A stretch of 64,000 nucleotides of DNA from a bacterium (GCA_021802115.1 JAKABA010000001.1:1-64000); one strand, 5' to 3'. Positions 46,316 to 56,046 are shown, counted from the stretch's first letter. Notes: generated by a model from the sequence alone, not told the origin. Made by a program: numbers and translations.

Positions 46316-46387
46316 CCGGCCTGCCATAGCCAGGCTCACGAGCTTGGAGGCTCGTGACATTCGGTTCGGTAAGGAGGACACGGAAGG

Positions 46388-46588
46388 ATGCTTAGTTCTT
46401 GGTACGTGCGGTTGCGCAACCGCCTCGCGGAGGCCATCGGCGGCCGCGAGTCTAACGAAGAGGGCCAGGGCATGGTCGAGTATGCCCTGATCCTAGTACT
46501 CATCGCCATCGTCGTTATCGCCGTTCTCACGATCGTGGGCCACAAGGTCAGCACGGTCTTCTCCAACATCAATAACGGGCTCGGCTGA
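46388..46588 (+). CDS. flp: Flp-family type IVb pilin
   Basis: This 66-residue prepilin has a leader of about 27 residues ending in Gly, then the class III motif with Glu and Tyr at +4/+5 (EEGQGMVEYALILVLIAIVVIAVL). The hydrophobic helix polymerises into the pilus. Mature Flp is very short, as here. It is the first gene of the Tad operon, with a leader of about 65 nt and AAGGAGG-like bases before the ATG. A perfect hairpin follows at 46605-46633. Confidence 0.93.
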   Translation: MLSSWYVRLRNRLAEAIGGRESNEEGQGMVEYALILVLIAIVVIAVLTIVGHKVSTVFSNINNGLG

Positions 46589-46604
46589 GCGACGGATAGT
46601 TTGC

Positions 46605-46633
46605 GGATGCGCGGCGCCCGGCGCCGCGCATCC
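46605..46633 (+). terminator. Perfect 13-bp hairpin between flp and cpaB
   Basis: GGATGCGCGGCGC pairs without mismatch with GCGCCGCGCATCC around a CCG loop. It could terminate part of the transcripts or stabilise the flp mRNA end, so that pilin is made in excess over assembly proteins. Confidence 0.75.
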
Positions 46634-46689
46634 ATCCCCACCCAGTGCCCGGCCCTGAGGCCGAGCGCAATCCTCGGAGGTTATGGACG

Positions 46690-47853
46690 GTGACGACCGA
46701 TTTGAAAGGACGGGTCAATCAGGTCTGGATCGCCGTGGGTCTGATCTGCGCGATCGCGGCGTTTGGACTCGCTTACTACTTCACGCGCGCCAGTGCGACC
46801 CCGCCGAAGCCGACGGTTCCGGCCAACGGCCAGTTGGTGGTGGTCGCCCGGGTGGCCATCCCCAGCGGCTCCTTGATCACGCCCGGCATGCTGGAGGTGA
46901 CTCGCATCAAGGGCCTGGTGCCCGCCAATGCCTACACCTCCTGCCAGCCATTGGTGGGGGAGGCATGCGCCACCACGGTCGGGGTCTCTTCCTCGCAGCC
47001 GGCCGCGTCGCAGGCCACCACCCTCAACTACTACGCGGTGGTGCCGATCGCGCCCAACACCGAGATCACCGCCAATCTGGTCTCGCCCAGCAAGGTCGTC
47101 CAGACCCCCTCCTTTGGCAGCCTCAATCTGCCCCCCGGAGACGTCGCCATCGCGATCCCGCTCAGCGCCCAGCAGGCGGTGGCCGGCTATCTGCAGGCGG
47201 GTGACCGGATCGATATCATCGCCTCCGCCGCCAGCGGCAACACCAACTTCTCTTTCCAGGACATTCCCGTGCTCGGGATCGGGGCTCCCCAGACGACCGC
47301 CTCCGGAGCCGCTTCATCTTCCTCTGGTGGACTGGTCGTCCTCCAGGTGACCCGGAGCCAGGCGCTCGGGATCGAGGAGTTGGAGAAGACCGGCAGCATC
47401 TACACGGTGGCGCTGCGGTCGGCCGCCGACTACGGCCACGGCTACATCCCGACCACCATCACCCCCGCGGACAACTACACCCAGGCCTGCACCCCCGGGA
47501 CCAAGGTCAACCCCATCATCGAGGAGGACCTGCAGCAGGCTCAGGCGGCGGTGACGCTCGCCAGCAAGACGTTCAGCTCCGCCCAGACCCAGTTCAACAA
47601 GGACAACACCACCCTGCAGTCGATGTCCAGCAGCAGCGCCGGTGAGCCGGCCGCCCAGCAGCTGGTGCAGGCCGACGCCGCGACGCTGGCCCAGGACCAG
47701 TTCTCCCTGATCCAGGCCCAGAACGAGGTGACGGCTGACCAGGCGGTGCTCTACTGCGGCGCCACGGCGGCCCAGGGCCAGTCCTCGGCTAGCGGCTACG
47801 CCTCTGGCAGCTCCCAGATGATGCAGAACCTCTTCGGCTTCGGCATCGGCTGA
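46690..47853 (+). CDS. cpaB: CpaB/RcpC-like Flp pilus assembly protein
   Basis: This protein of about 387 residues has an N-terminal membrane helix (IAVGLICAIAAFGLAYYF), then a SAF-type domain (VARVAIPSGSLITPGML) and the RcpC beta region (PPGDVAIAIPLSAQQAVAGYLQAGDRIDIIASA). A C-terminal Gln/Ala-rich helical stretch (QAQAAVTLASKTFSSAQTQF) is likely a coiled coil and an unusual extension for the family. CpaB guides the pilus through the envelope. The GTG at 46690 has GGAGG 9 nt upstream. Confidence 0.87.
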   Translation: MTTDLKGRVNQVWIAVGLICAIAAFGLAYYFTRASATPPKPTVPANGQLVVVARVAIPSGSLITPGMLEVTRIKGLVPANAYTSCQPLVGEACATTVGVSSSQPAASQATTLNYYAVVPIAPNTEITANLVSPSKVVQTPSFGSLNLPPGDVAIAIPLSAQQAVAGYLQAGDRIDIIASAASGNTNFSFQDIPVLGIGAPQTTASGAASSSSGGLVVLQVTRSQALGIEELEKTGSIYTVALRSAADYGHGYIPTTITPADNYTQACTPGTKVNPIIEEDLQQAQAAVTLASKTFSSAQTQFNKDNTTLQSMSSSSAGEPAAQQLVQADAATLAQDQFSLIQAQNEVTADQAVLYCGATAAQGQSSASGYASGSSQMMQNLFGFGIG

Positions 47854-47916
47854 GGGCGGAGGGAAGGCCGAAGGAGACTGGACGTTGGCGCGCTCACAGA
47901 AGCGAGGGTCGCGGCC

Positions 47917-49146
47917 TTGATCAGGGTCGTGGTGGTGGACGACATCCCCAGCACCCGGGAGAACCTCAAGAAGCTGCTCTCCTTCGAGGAGGACATCGAG
48001 GTGGTCGGGACCGCCGGTGACGGTCGCGAGGGCATCGATGTGACCCGCCAGCTCCAGCCCCACGTGGTCCTGATGGACGTCAACATGCCGGGCATGGACG
48101 GCATCAGCGCCACCGAGGCGCTGGCGGTCGAGCTGCCCCAGTGCCCGGTCGTGATCATGTCGGTGCAGGGTGAGCGCGACTACCTGCGCCGGGCCATGCA
48201 GTCCGGGGCCCGCGAGTTCCTGATCAAGCCCTTCACCGGCGACGAGCTGGTGGCCAGCATCCGGCGCGTCTACGAGCTGGAGGAGAAGAAGGGCTCCTAC
48301 TCGCCCAAGGCGGCGGCCGGAGCGGCGGTGGCCGAGCCGGCCAAGCCCGGTGGCCAGGTCTGCGTGGTGCTCAGCGGCAAGGGCGGGTGCGGCAAGACTT
48401 TCGTCGCCATCAACCTGGCCGCCGCGCTCCGGGTCGAGACCAGCACCAGGGTCTGCCTGGTCGACCTCGACCTGCAGTTCGGCGATGTCGGGGTGATGAT
48501 GAATCTGGACCATGCCAAGACCATCACCGAGCTGGTCGACGGTCAGGGCAGCATGGACTGGGAGTTCATCGACGATGTCCTGGCCGACGGCCCGCTCGGC
48601 CTGCGGGTGCTGCTGGGACCCTTCAGTCCCGAGTACGGCGACCTGGTCAGGGCCGAGCATGTGCGCGCGATCGTAGACATTCTGCGACGAGAGTTTGACT
48701 ATGTCGTGGTGGACACCGCCAGCCAGTTGTCGGAGGCTACTTTGGAGGCCATCGACGCGGCGGATCGCGTCATCGTCGTCGGGGCCCTCACCATCCCCGC
48801 CATCAAGGACACCAGACTGATGCTGAAGATGCTGGAATCGCTCAAGGTGGACCGGTCCCGGATCTCGGTCGTGGTCAACGGCCACGACGCTCACGCCGTG
48901 TACGACGCGCCCAGCATCGAGCGCAACCTCAAGTTCCCGGTGCGGGTCCAGCTCCCCTCCGAGCCGCGCTTGGTCGGGGGCTCGATCCACCGTGGTTCGC
49001 CGCTGGTGGTGACCCACCCGGAGTCTGACATCGCCGAGCTGCTGCGCGGCCTGGCGAAGAGTCTCAAGCCGGACGCGGAGGCAGGCGGCGAGATCAAGGT
49101 CGAAGTCAAAGCTGTCAGCCCGCGCCGCTTCAGTCTGCGGCGTTAG
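47917..49146 (+). CDS. tadZ: TadZ/CpaE-like protein: receiver domain plus MinD-type ATPase
   Basis: This 409-residue localisation factor for the Tad machine has an N-terminal receiver with all phosphorylation residues (DD at 8-9, Asp54 in VLMDVNMPGMDG, Thr/Ser in IMSVQGE, Lys in LIKPF). After a linker comes a ParA/MinD domain with the deviant Walker A SGKGGCGKTFVAIN (about 153-166), VDLDLQFGDVG and VVVDTASQ. Many TadZ receivers lack the Asp; here it is present, so phosphorylation is possible. The start is TTG. Confidence 0.9.
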   Translation: MIRVVVVDDIPSTRENLKKLLSFEEDIEVVGTAGDGREGIDVTRQLQPHVVLMDVNMPGMDGISATEALAVELPQCPVVIMSVQGERDYLRRAMQSGAREFLIKPFTGDELVASIRRVYELEEKKGSYSPKAAAGAAVAEPAKPGGQVCVVLSGKGGCGKTFVAINLAAALRVETSTRVCLVDLDLQFGDVGVMMNLDHAKTITELVDGQGSMDWEFIDDVLADGPLGLRVLLGPFSPEYGDLVRAEHVRAIVDILRREFDYVVVDTASQLSEATLEAIDAADRVIVVGALTIPAIKDTRLMLKMLESLKVDRSRISVVVNGHDAHAVYDAPSIERNLKFPVRVQLPSEPRLVGGSIHRGSPLVVTHPESDIAELLRGLAKSLKPDAEAGGEIKVEVKAVSPRRFSLRR

Positions 49147-49170
49147 GGCATAGCTAGGAGCATTTATTCC

Positions 49171-50763
49171 ATGTCACTTCTGGAGCGGGTCAGGACCAAG
49201 GGCGACGGGGACGACGCTGCCACAGTCGCCCCGGCCGCACCGGCCGCACCGGCCGCGGCCCCGGTGGCGCCGGTTGCGGCGACCGCGCCCGCGGGAGCGG
49301 AAGTTGCTTCTGGTGGCGGACAGCGCACCCCCTCGCGGCTGGCGGCCGCGGTCGCGGCTGGCCGGTCCGAGGCGCCAGCGCCCGGACCCACCAGCCATCC
49401 GGGCTGGCACGAACGAGCCGAGGCGGTGCGCGAACGGCATGCCGCACCCGCGCATGAGTCCAGGAGCGCATCCCTGCCCCAGTACTCCGCGATCAAGGCC
49501 CAGGTCACCATGGCGCTGCTGGAGGAATACTCGGACGTCTCCAAGGCACCTCGCGAGCGGCTGGTGGCCAAGATCGGGGAGCTCACCAACTCGGTGCTTG
49601 GCGAGCTCAGCATCTCGATCACTCGCAACGACCGCCAGCGGCTGGTGGAGCAGCTCATCAACGATGTGCTCGGCCTAGGGCCCCTGGAGGGATTGTTGAA
49701 GAACCCGGAGATCACCGAGATCATGATCAACGGGCCGGACAAGATCTATGTGGAGCGCCACGGCCGCTTGCAGCGATATCCGGCCAAGTTCGACTCCAGC
49801 GACCACCTCATGCAGATCATCGACCGGATCGTGAGCTCGGTCGGCAGGCGCGTGGACGAGAGCTCGCCGATGGTGGACGCTCGGCTCAAGGACGGTTCCA
49901 GGGTCAATGTGATCATCCCGCCGCTGGCGCTCCAGGGGCCCACCATGACCATCCGCCGCTTCAGCAAGGACCCCTTCACCATCGACAACCTGATCGAGTT
50001 CGGGACCCTGACAAAGGAGATGTCGACCTTCATCCGCGCGTGTGTCCGCGGCCGGATGAACATCGTGGTCTCCGGAGGCACCGGCTCGGGTAAGACCACC
50101 ACCTTGAATGTGCTGTCGGGATGGATCCCGGACGACGAACGGATCATCACGGTCGAGGACTCCGCCGAGCTGCAGCTCCATCAGGAGCATGTGGTGACGC
50201 TGGAGTCGCGCCCCGCCAACATCGAGGGTCGGGGCCGGATCGGGATCAGAGAGCTGGTGATCAACTGCCTGCGGATGCGACCCGACCGGATCGTGGTGGG
50301 TGAGTGCCGCGGTGGCGAGGCGCTGGACATGCTCCAGGCCATGAACACGGGCCACGACGGCTCGCTGACGACAGTCCACGCCAACAGCCCGGCTGACGCC
50401 CTCTCCCGCCTGGAGACGATGGTGCTCATGGCCGGCACCGACCTGCCATCGCGGGCAATCCGGGAGCAGATCGCAGCCGCCGTCGACATCATCGTGCAGC
50501 AGGCGCGCCTGCGTGACGGCACCCGGCGGGTGACCGCGATCTCCGAGGTCACCGGGTTTGACGGTGACAAGGTGGCCCTCAACGACATCTTCCTCTACCA
50601 CCAGGAGGGGCTGGACGAGCAGGGCAATGTGATCGGTCACTTCGCCCCCGCCAACGTCCCCGACTGCCTGGAGACACTCAAGTCAATCGGCGAGGGGGTG
50701 GACCCCGCCATCTTCGAGGCCCCTGCCACGCCGACTCCCAAGGCCGAGGACAGCGCGGCATGA
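49171..50763 (+). CDS. cpaF: CpaF/TadA pilus assembly ATPase (first copy)
   Basis: This 530-residue secretion ATPase has an Ala/Pro-rich N-terminal extension of about 100 residues, an N-domain with [21 protein letters not shown], Walker [16 protein letters not shown] (about 299-313), the Asp box [13 protein letters not shown], and Walker B with [24 protein letters not shown]. It powers Flp pilus assembly as a hexamer. It overlaps tadB by 4 nt (ATGA). A second copy lies at 53186. Confidence 0.94.
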   Translation: MSLLERVRTKGDGDDAATVAPAAPAAPAAAPVAPVAATAPAGAEVASGGGQRTPSRLAAAVAAGRSEAPAPGPTSHPGWHERAEAVRERHAAPAHESRSASLPQYSAIKAQVTMALLEEYSDVSKAPRERLVAKIGELTNSVLGELSISITRNDRQRLVEQLINDVLGLGPLEGLLKNPEITEIMINGPDKIYVERHGRLQRYPAKFDSSDHLMQIIDRIVSSVGRRVDESSPMVDARLKDGSRVNVIIPPLALQGPTMTIRRFSKDPFTIDNLIEFGTLTKEMSTFIRACVRGRMNIVVSGGTGSGKTTTLNVLSGWIPDDERIITVEDSAELQLHQEHVVTLESRPANIEGRGRIGIRELVINCLRMRPDRIVVGECRGGEALDMLQAMNTGHDGSLTTVHANSPADALSRLETMVLMAGTDLPSRAIREQIAAAVDIIVQQARLRDGTRRVTAISEVTGFDGDKVALNDIFLYHQEGLDEQGNVIGHFAPANVPDCLETLKSIGEGVDPAIFEAPATPTPKAEDSAA

Positions 50764-51776
50764 GCCCCGTCGCACTCGCGCTGGAGGCGGTCGGAGCGCT
50801 GGCGATCTTCGTCGCCATCTCGGTCGCCGGGATGAGGCGCACCAAGAGCCGGGAGTCAGAACTCGACGCTCGGGTGCAACGCTTCGCCGAGGCCGGGGCG
50901 GGGATGGTGATCAACCTCCCGCCGCAGTCGGACGAAGGCGCTGCCGGAGCCCCGTCGGGCCCGCTGGCGGCTCTGCGGGCCCGCCTCGGCCGCAGGACCG
51001 AAGGCGCCGGCAACGCCGCCCAGCGCGCGCGCAACGCCAACCTGGCGGAGGCGCTGGCGCGGGCAGACGTCAAGCTCCGGCCGGCGGAGTGGTACCTGAT
51101 CCGCTTGGGGTCTGTCCTGATCCTGGCCCTGATCGGCTTCGCCGTCTACCGCAACGCTGTCTTCGCCCTCATCCTGGCCGTGATCGGCGTGTTCGCGCCG
51201 CCCCTGGTGCTGCGCTTCCGGGAGCGCCGTCGCTCCCGTCGCTTCAACGACCAGCTGGGGGATGTGTTGACCCTGCTCAGCAACGGGCTCAAGGCCGGAT
51301 ACAGCTTCCCGCAGGCCATGGGCAGCATCGCCCGCTCCGCCAACCCGCCGGTGGCGGAGGAGTTCTCGAGGGCCACGCGCGAGGTCCAGCTCGGGGTAGC
51401 GACTGACGATGCGCTCACCCACATGGTGACCCGGATTCGCTCCGAGGACCTGGACCTGGTCGTGACCGCGGTCCAGATCCAGCGGGTGGTGGGGGGAAAC
51501 CTGGCCGAGATCCTCGACAACATCGCCTTCACCATCCGCGAGCGGGTCAGGATCAAGGGAGAGATCCGGACCCTGACCGCCCAGGCGCGTGCCTCCAGCT
51601 ACATCATCACCGCCCTCCCGGTCGGGCTGGCCCTGATCCTGCAGGCGATCAACCCCTCCTACATCGGGCCGCTGCTGAGCTTCAAGGGCCCCGGTCCCTA
51701 CATCCTGATGGGAGTTGGCCTCTCGATCGCATTCGCCTTCTACGTGATGCAGCGCATCGCCAACATTGAGGTCTGA
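50760..51776 (+). CDS. tadB: TadB inner-membrane platform protein
   Basis: This 338-residue protein has an N-terminal helix, a cytoplasmic domain and the T2SSF domain (FNDQLGDVLTLLSNGLKAGYSFPQAM, VVTAVQIQRVVGGNLAEILDNIAFTIRERVRIKGEIRTLTAQARAS in parts), then two or three C-terminal helices. It forms the platform rotated or moved by CpaF, together with TadC. It overlaps cpaF at its start. Confidence 0.92.
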   Translation: MSPVALALEAVGALAIFVAISVAGMRRTKSRESELDARVQRFAEAGAGMVINLPPQSDEGAAGAPSGPLAALRARLGRRTEGAGNAAQRARNANLAEALARADVKLRPAEWYLIRLGSVLILALIGFAVYRNAVFALILAVIGVFAPPLVLRFRERRRSRRFNDQLGDVLTLLSNGLKAGYSFPQAMGSIARSANPPVAEEFSRATREVQLGVATDDALTHMVTRIRSEDLDLVVTAVQIQRVVGGNLAEILDNIAFTIRERVRIKGEIRTLTAQARASSYIITALPVGLALILQAINPSYIGPLLSFKGPGPYILMGVGLSIAFAFYVMQRIANIEV

Positions 51777-51779
51777 CCG

Positions 51780-52700
51780 ATGTCCCTAGAAGCGATCCTG
51801 GTAGGCGTGCTGGCGGCGGTGGCCATCTTCTTCGTGGTGGTCGGGGCCACCACCCGCAGGGCGGTGCCGGTCGACCTCCTCGACGCCCGCCTGGCGGTCT
51901 ACGAGGCCCCCGAAGAGGTGAAGAGCCTCGACGAGCTCGAGTTGAGCCGGCCGTTCTCGGACCGCTTCATCAGGCCTTTCCTGAACCGCCTCGGCAAGAG
52001 GGTGGCCCAGCTGCAACCCAAGGGGCAGGCCGAGAAGCTCCAGATCATGATCGACCTGGCGGGAAGGCCACTGGGCATGAACGCCGCCAGCCTGGTGGCG
52101 GTGCAGCTCGCCCTGGCGGTGGTGCTCGCGCTTGCCTTTTTGGGCCTGGCGGCTCTGCTCAACCTGCCGCTTCTGGTGGGGCTCGCCTTCGGAGCCATCG
52201 TGGGCTACATGGGGCCGCAGTACCAGCTCAAGAGGATCGTCAAGGCCCGCCAGAAGGAGATGATGCTGTCCCTCCCCAACAGCCTCGACCTGCTCTGCAT
52301 CAGCGTCGAGGCCGGACTGGGGTTCGACGCGGCTCTGACCCGTGTGGTCGAGAAGTTCGACAACGCCCTCTCCCGCGAGTTCGCCTTCGTCCTCAACGAG
52401 ATCCGGTTGGGCAAGCCCCGCCAGGAAGCGCTGGAGGACCTCGGCCACCGCTCGGGGGTGCCGGAGCTGAACGCCTTCATCCAGGCGCTGGTGCAGTCGG
52501 ACCAGCTGGGAGTCGGGATCGCGCGGGTGCTGCGGATCCAGTCCGACGAACTGCGCCGCCGCCGCCGCCAGAAGGCGGAGGCGAAGGCTCAGCAGGCCAG
52601 CCTCAAGATGCTCTTCCCGATGGTGGGCTGCATCTTCCCGGCCCTCTTCATCATCCTTCTGGGCCCAGCCGCAATGAACCTCCTCTTCCATGTCAGCTGA
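51780..52700 (+). CDS. tadC: TadC inner-membrane platform protein
   Basis: This 306-residue paralogue of TadB has three or four membrane helices and the T2SSF core (LPNSLDLLCISVEAGLGFDAAL, LNEIRLGKPRQEALEDLGHRSGVPELNAFIQALVQSDQLGVGIARVLR in parts). It ends in KAQQASLKMLFPMVGCIFPALFIILLGPA. It starts 3 nt after tadB and overlaps the DUF192 gene by 11 nt. Confidence 0.92.
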   Translation: MSLEAILVGVLAAVAIFFVVVGATTRRAVPVDLLDARLAVYEAPEEVKSLDELELSRPFSDRFIRPFLNRLGKRVAQLQPKGQAEKLQIMIDLAGRPLGMNAASLVAVQLALAVVLALAFLGLAALLNLPLLVGLAFGAIVGYMGPQYQLKRIVKARQKEMMLSLPNSLDLLCISVEAGLGFDAALTRVVEKFDNALSREFAFVLNEIRLGKPRQEALEDLGHRSGVPELNAFIQALVQSDQLGVGIARVLRIQSDELRRRRRQKAEAKAQQASLKMLFPMVGCIFPALFIILLGPAAMNLLFHVS

Positions 52701-53181
52701 AGCCATCAGCCCACAACTGTCCGCCGTCTCCCTGTCCGGCGGGCGGCAGCTCGCCGCCCGGCTCGACGACGGCCGTTACCTGGCCCATCACGTGGTGGTC
52801 GCCAGGGGCGTCTTCAGCCGTTTCATGGGCCTCATGGGCAGGGCCGCCTTGGACCCGGAGGAGGGCCTCTGGCTGGTCCCCTGCCGCAGCATCCACATGT
52901 TCTTCATGCGTACCGCGATCGATGTCGCCTTCCTGGACCGCCAAGGGGTCGTGGTCCGGGCGGTTTCCAGAATGAGGCCCTGGTCGCTGCGGCCGGTCGG
53001 CGTCACCCTGCTGCCGGTTGCCAGGGCGCACTCCGCGCTGGAGCTGGCGCCGGGAACCCTGGAACGGCTCGGGGTCGTGGTGGGGACCCACCTGGAACTG
53101 GTCGACACGGCGGCGGGGACCCCGGCCGGCGCCCTCCCGGGAGCCGCCTTCAAAAAGTCAGATTCCATCTCAGGGGAGTAG
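52690..53181 (+). CDS. DUF192 protein
   Basis: This 163-residue protein has the DUF192 core: FSRFMGLMGRAALDPEEGLWLVPCRSIHMFFMRTAIDVAFLD (in parts), then RMRPWSLRPV and ALELAPGTLERLGVVVG. Family members are small beta-rich proteins of unknown function, often near export systems. It has no clear signal peptide. It overlaps tadC and directly precedes the second CpaF, so it is part of the pilus operon. Confidence 0.87.
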   Translation: MSAEAISPQLSAVSLSGGRQLAARLDDGRYLAHHVVVARGVFSRFMGLMGRAALDPEEGLWLVPCRSIHMFFMRTAIDVAFLDRQGVVVRAVSRMRPWSLRPVGVTLLPVARAHSALELAPGTLERLGVVVGTHLELVDTAAGTPAGALPGAAFKKSDSISGE

Positions 53182-53185
53182 ATCC

Positions 53186-54373
53186 ATGGCCATGTCGCAC
53201 GCGGAACTCGCCGACCAGGAGGGGTACCTTCAGGCTCTGGGGCCGCTTCGGATCCTGCTCGAGGACGACAACCTGACCGAGATCATGGTGGTGGGCCCTG
53301 ACATGGTCTACGTCGAGTCCCAGGGCCGGATCGTTTTGACGGATGTCCGCTTCAAGGACACCGACCACCTGATGAAGGTGATCGACCTGATCGTGTCGGC
53401 GGTGGGCCGCCGGATCGACACTCGCCAGCCACTCTGCGATGCCCGCCTGTTGGACGGGTCCCGGGTGAACGCGGTGGTACCGCCGGTCGCCATCGACGGA
53501 CCGCTGCTGACGATCCGGAAGTTCCCCAAGGAGCGGATGCGGGTCACCGACCTGATCCACTTCGGCAGCATCAGCGAGGCGGCAGCCTCCTTCCTGCAGG
53601 CCAGCGTGCTGGCCCGGGCCAACATCCTGATCTCGGGTGGGACGGGCTCTGGCAAGACCACCCTGCTCAACATCTGCACCGGCTTCATCCCTCCCGATGA
53701 GCGGATCGTGACCGTGGAGGACGCCGCCGAGCTGCAGCTCCACCAGGAGCACGTCTGCCGGCTGGAGTCGCGCCCTCCGGACGCCCGCGGCGAGGGCCGG
53801 ATCGGGATCCGCGAGCTGGTCATCAACGCCCTGCGGATGCGGCCGGACCGGATCGTGGTGGGTGAGGTCCGTGGCGGCGAGGCGCTGGACATGCTCCAGG
53901 CCATGAACACTGGCCACGATGGCTCCATGACCACCGTCCACGCCAACACTCCCAGGGACAGCCTCGCCCGACTGGAGACGCAGGTCCTCATGGGTGGGAT
54001 CGAGCTTCCCGCCAAGGCCATCCGTCAGCAGGTCGCCGCGGCGCTTGACATCATCGTGCAGCTGAACCGCCTACGCGACGGCAGCCGCCGGGTCACCGCG
54101 ATCAGCGAGGTGGTGGGCATGGAGGGGGAGACCATCACCATGCAGGACATATTCCTGATGAAGTCCGAGGGCACCGACAAGGAAGGCAACCTGCGCAACG
54201 AGCTGGCCCTGACCGGGGTCAGGCCCCAGATCTTGGACCGGCTCTTCGACATGGGGCTGCCGGTTCCGCCAGAGATCTCGCGCCTCTTCCCCGACCGCCG
54301 TCAGGACCAGGTGAACACGGTCAGGCTGCCCACCCCGCCTGCCGCGGGGCCGCTCCAGCGGCGCCTTGGCTAG
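53186..54373 (+). CDS. CpaF/TadA-like ATPase (second copy)
   Basis: This 395-residue secretion ATPase lacks the long N-terminal extension of the first copy but is otherwise complete: NLTEIMVVGPDMVYVES, Walker [16 protein letters not shown] (about 149-163), [13 protein letters not shown], and Walker B with [24 protein letters not shown]. No second tadBC accompanies it. It could form mixed hexamers, or act as an alternative or retraction motor on the same platform (inference). The ATG at 53186 follows AGGGGAG; the frame stays open to 53018. Confidence 0.92.
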   Translation: MAMSHAELADQEGYLQALGPLRILLEDDNLTEIMVVGPDMVYVESQGRIVLTDVRFKDTDHLMKVIDLIVSAVGRRIDTRQPLCDARLLDGSRVNAVVPPVAIDGPLLTIRKFPKERMRVTDLIHFGSISEAAASFLQASVLARANILISGGTGSGKTTLLNICTGFIPPDERIVTVEDAAELQLHQEHVCRLESRPPDARGEGRIGIRELVINALRMRPDRIVVGEVRGGEALDMLQAMNTGHDGSMTTVHANTPRDSLARLETQVLMGGIELPAKAIRQQVAAALDIIVQLNRLRDGSRRVTAISEVVGMEGETITMQDIFLMKSEGTDKEGNLRNELALTGVRPQILDRLFDMGLPVPPEISRLFPDRRQDQVNTVRLPTPPAAGPLQRRLG

Positions 54374-55241
54374 GGCGAGCAACCATAGGAGCCGGGAGGG
54401 GTCATCGGTCCTGGTGGCGGGTGTCCTCTTCGGTCTGCTGGCGTTCGCCGGCGGAGCGGCCATGGTGGCGGTCCCGGTGGGCGCCCAACCGGCCGGCAGC
54501 GCCACCTCCTTTGACGGTGAGCTGTTCTCACTGACCAATCAGGACCGCGCCAGCAACGGCCTGGGCGCCCTTGCCAGCAACGCCACCCTGGCTGAGATCG
54601 GCCAGTCACGCCCCTACTATGGGTGCAGCCCTTCCCCGATCTACGGTCGGGCCGCCGACATGATCACCCGCGACTACTTCTCTCACCAGATCCCCGGATG
54701 CACCGCCGACGGGGGTTACGTCTGGCCGATCATGAGCGCGGACGGGGTCGACTGGAGGAGCGCCGGCGAGAACATCGGCTGGAACAGCGGTTACGCCGAC
54801 CCGGCGGCGGGGGTCAACACCGCCTTCATGAACTCGGCTCCCCACCGGGCCAACATCCTGGGTGACTACAACCAGCTGGGGGTGGGTTCGTGGTACACAG
54901 CTGGCCCATGGAACTATGCCGGGTCCGGGGGTGGCCCCTATTCTGATGTCTACATGTTCGCCCAGGAGTTTGCGCTGGTGGCCAGCGCGCCCCCCCCGCC
55001 GCCACCGCCCAAGGCCTCTCCCACGCCCACCCCTGGAGCTGGTTCAGGAGGGGGCACTTCCCCCACTCCCACAGCCAAGCCCACCCCGGCCGTGACCTCC
55101 AAGCCGACCCCGGTCGCCAGCGCCACTCCAAGTCCGGTCAGGCGTCCTGTGCGAGGCGTGGGCTCACGGTATCCCAGGGCCGCCGGGGGTCTGCTGTCCA
55201 CCACCATCGAGCAGGTGATCGGCGGCTACCTGGATGAGTGA
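54366..55241 (+). CDS. Secreted CAP/SCP-domain protein
   Basis: This 291-residue protein has a signal peptide (about residues 13-41, ending near VGAQPA), then a CAP domain at about 48-205 (LFSLTNQDRASNGLGALASN, YFSHQIPG, SAGENIGW, FMNSAPHRANILG, MFAQEFA). A Pro/Thr/Ser-rich tail and a final basic stretch follow. Bacterial CAP proteins are extracellular, with mostly unknown roles. It starts with a TTG that overlaps the stop of the second cpaF, so it is likely co-translated with pilus genes. Confidence 0.87.
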   Translation: MARASNHRSREGSSVLVAGVLFGLLAFAGGAAMVAVPVGAQPAGSATSFDGELFSLTNQDRASNGLGALASNATLAEIGQSRPYYGCSPSPIYGRAADMITRDYFSHQIPGCTADGGYVWPIMSADGVDWRSAGENIGWNSGYADPAAGVNTAFMNSAPHRANILGDYNQLGVGSWYTAGPWNYAGSGGGPYSDVYMFAQEFALVASAPPPPPPPKASPTPTPGAGSGGGTSPTPTAKPTPAVTSKPTPVASATPSPVRRPVRGVGSRYPRAAGGLLSTTIEQVIGGYLDE

Positions 55242-56046
55242 CCGGACGGTAGGCGGCCACCCCACCGTCGACCCCGCGGTCGTGCTCGAGGCGACCGACA
55301 TCCACAAGAGCTACGCGATCAGCCGGCAGCCTCGGGAGGTGGTTCGGGGAGTCGCCCTCAGGGTCAAAGCGGGCGAGTTCGTGGCGGTGATGGGTCCCAG
55401 CGGGTGTGGCAAGTCCACCCTGTTGCATGTGCTGGGGGGGCTCACCGCCCCGGAGCAGGGTCGGGTGACCCTGCAGGGGACCGACCTCTACAGCCTTGGC
55501 GACCGCGAGCTCGCGGCCATCCGCAGGCGCCGCATCGGTTTCATCTTCCAGTTCTTCAACCTGCTGCCCAGCCTCACCGCAGCTGAGAACGTGATGCTCC
55601 CCTACCGCTTGGAGCGGGGCCGGGTCTGGCCATTTCGGGGCCTCGGTCGGGACCGGGACGCCAAGGCCAGGGCCGACGAGCTGATGACCATGCTGGGGCT
55701 GCGTGGCCTTCAGGGACACCGACCCGAGGAGATCGCCGGCGGGGAGCAGCAACGGGTGGCCATCGCCAGGGCCCTGGTCACCGACCCCGCCATCCTGCTC
55801 GCGGACGAGCCCACCGGAACCCTGGACTATCACGCCGGCCGGAGCGTCCTGGAGCTGCTCTTGCGGCTGTGCCGCAAGGACGGCCGGACCATCGTCATGG
55901 TCACTCACGACGCCCGCACCGCCGCCTACGCCGAGCGAGTTGCGATCATGCTTGACGGCGAGGTCCGGGAGACCGTGGAGCTGGGCCAGCGGACGGTCCA
56001 CGACACCGCCCCGCTACTGGAGCGGCTCTCGGCTCACGGTCTCTGA
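55234..56046 (+). CDS. MacB/LolD-type ABC transporter ATPase
   Basis: This 270-residue ATPase has Walker [17 protein letters not shown], a Q-loop ([18 protein letters not shown]), signature [14 protein letters not shown], Walker [13 protein letters not shown] and switch His (MVTHDARTA). This subgroup works with FtsX-like permeases in lipoprotein release, peptide export or mechanotransmission rather than bulk uptake. The ATG overlaps the end of the CAP gene. The permease follows 15 nt later. Confidence 0.92.
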   Translation: MSDRTVGGHPTVDPAVVLEATDIHKSYAISRQPREVVRGVALRVKAGEFVAVMGPSGCGKSTLLHVLGGLTAPEQGRVTLQGTDLYSLGDRELAAIRRRRIGFIFQFFNLLPSLTAAENVMLPYRLERGRVWPFRGLGRDRDAKARADELMTMLGLRGLQGHRPEEIAGGEQQRVAIARALVTDPAILLADEPTGTLDYHAGRSVLELLLRLCRKDGRTIVMVTHDARTAAYAERVAIMLDGEVRETVELGQRTVHDTAPLLERLSAHGL

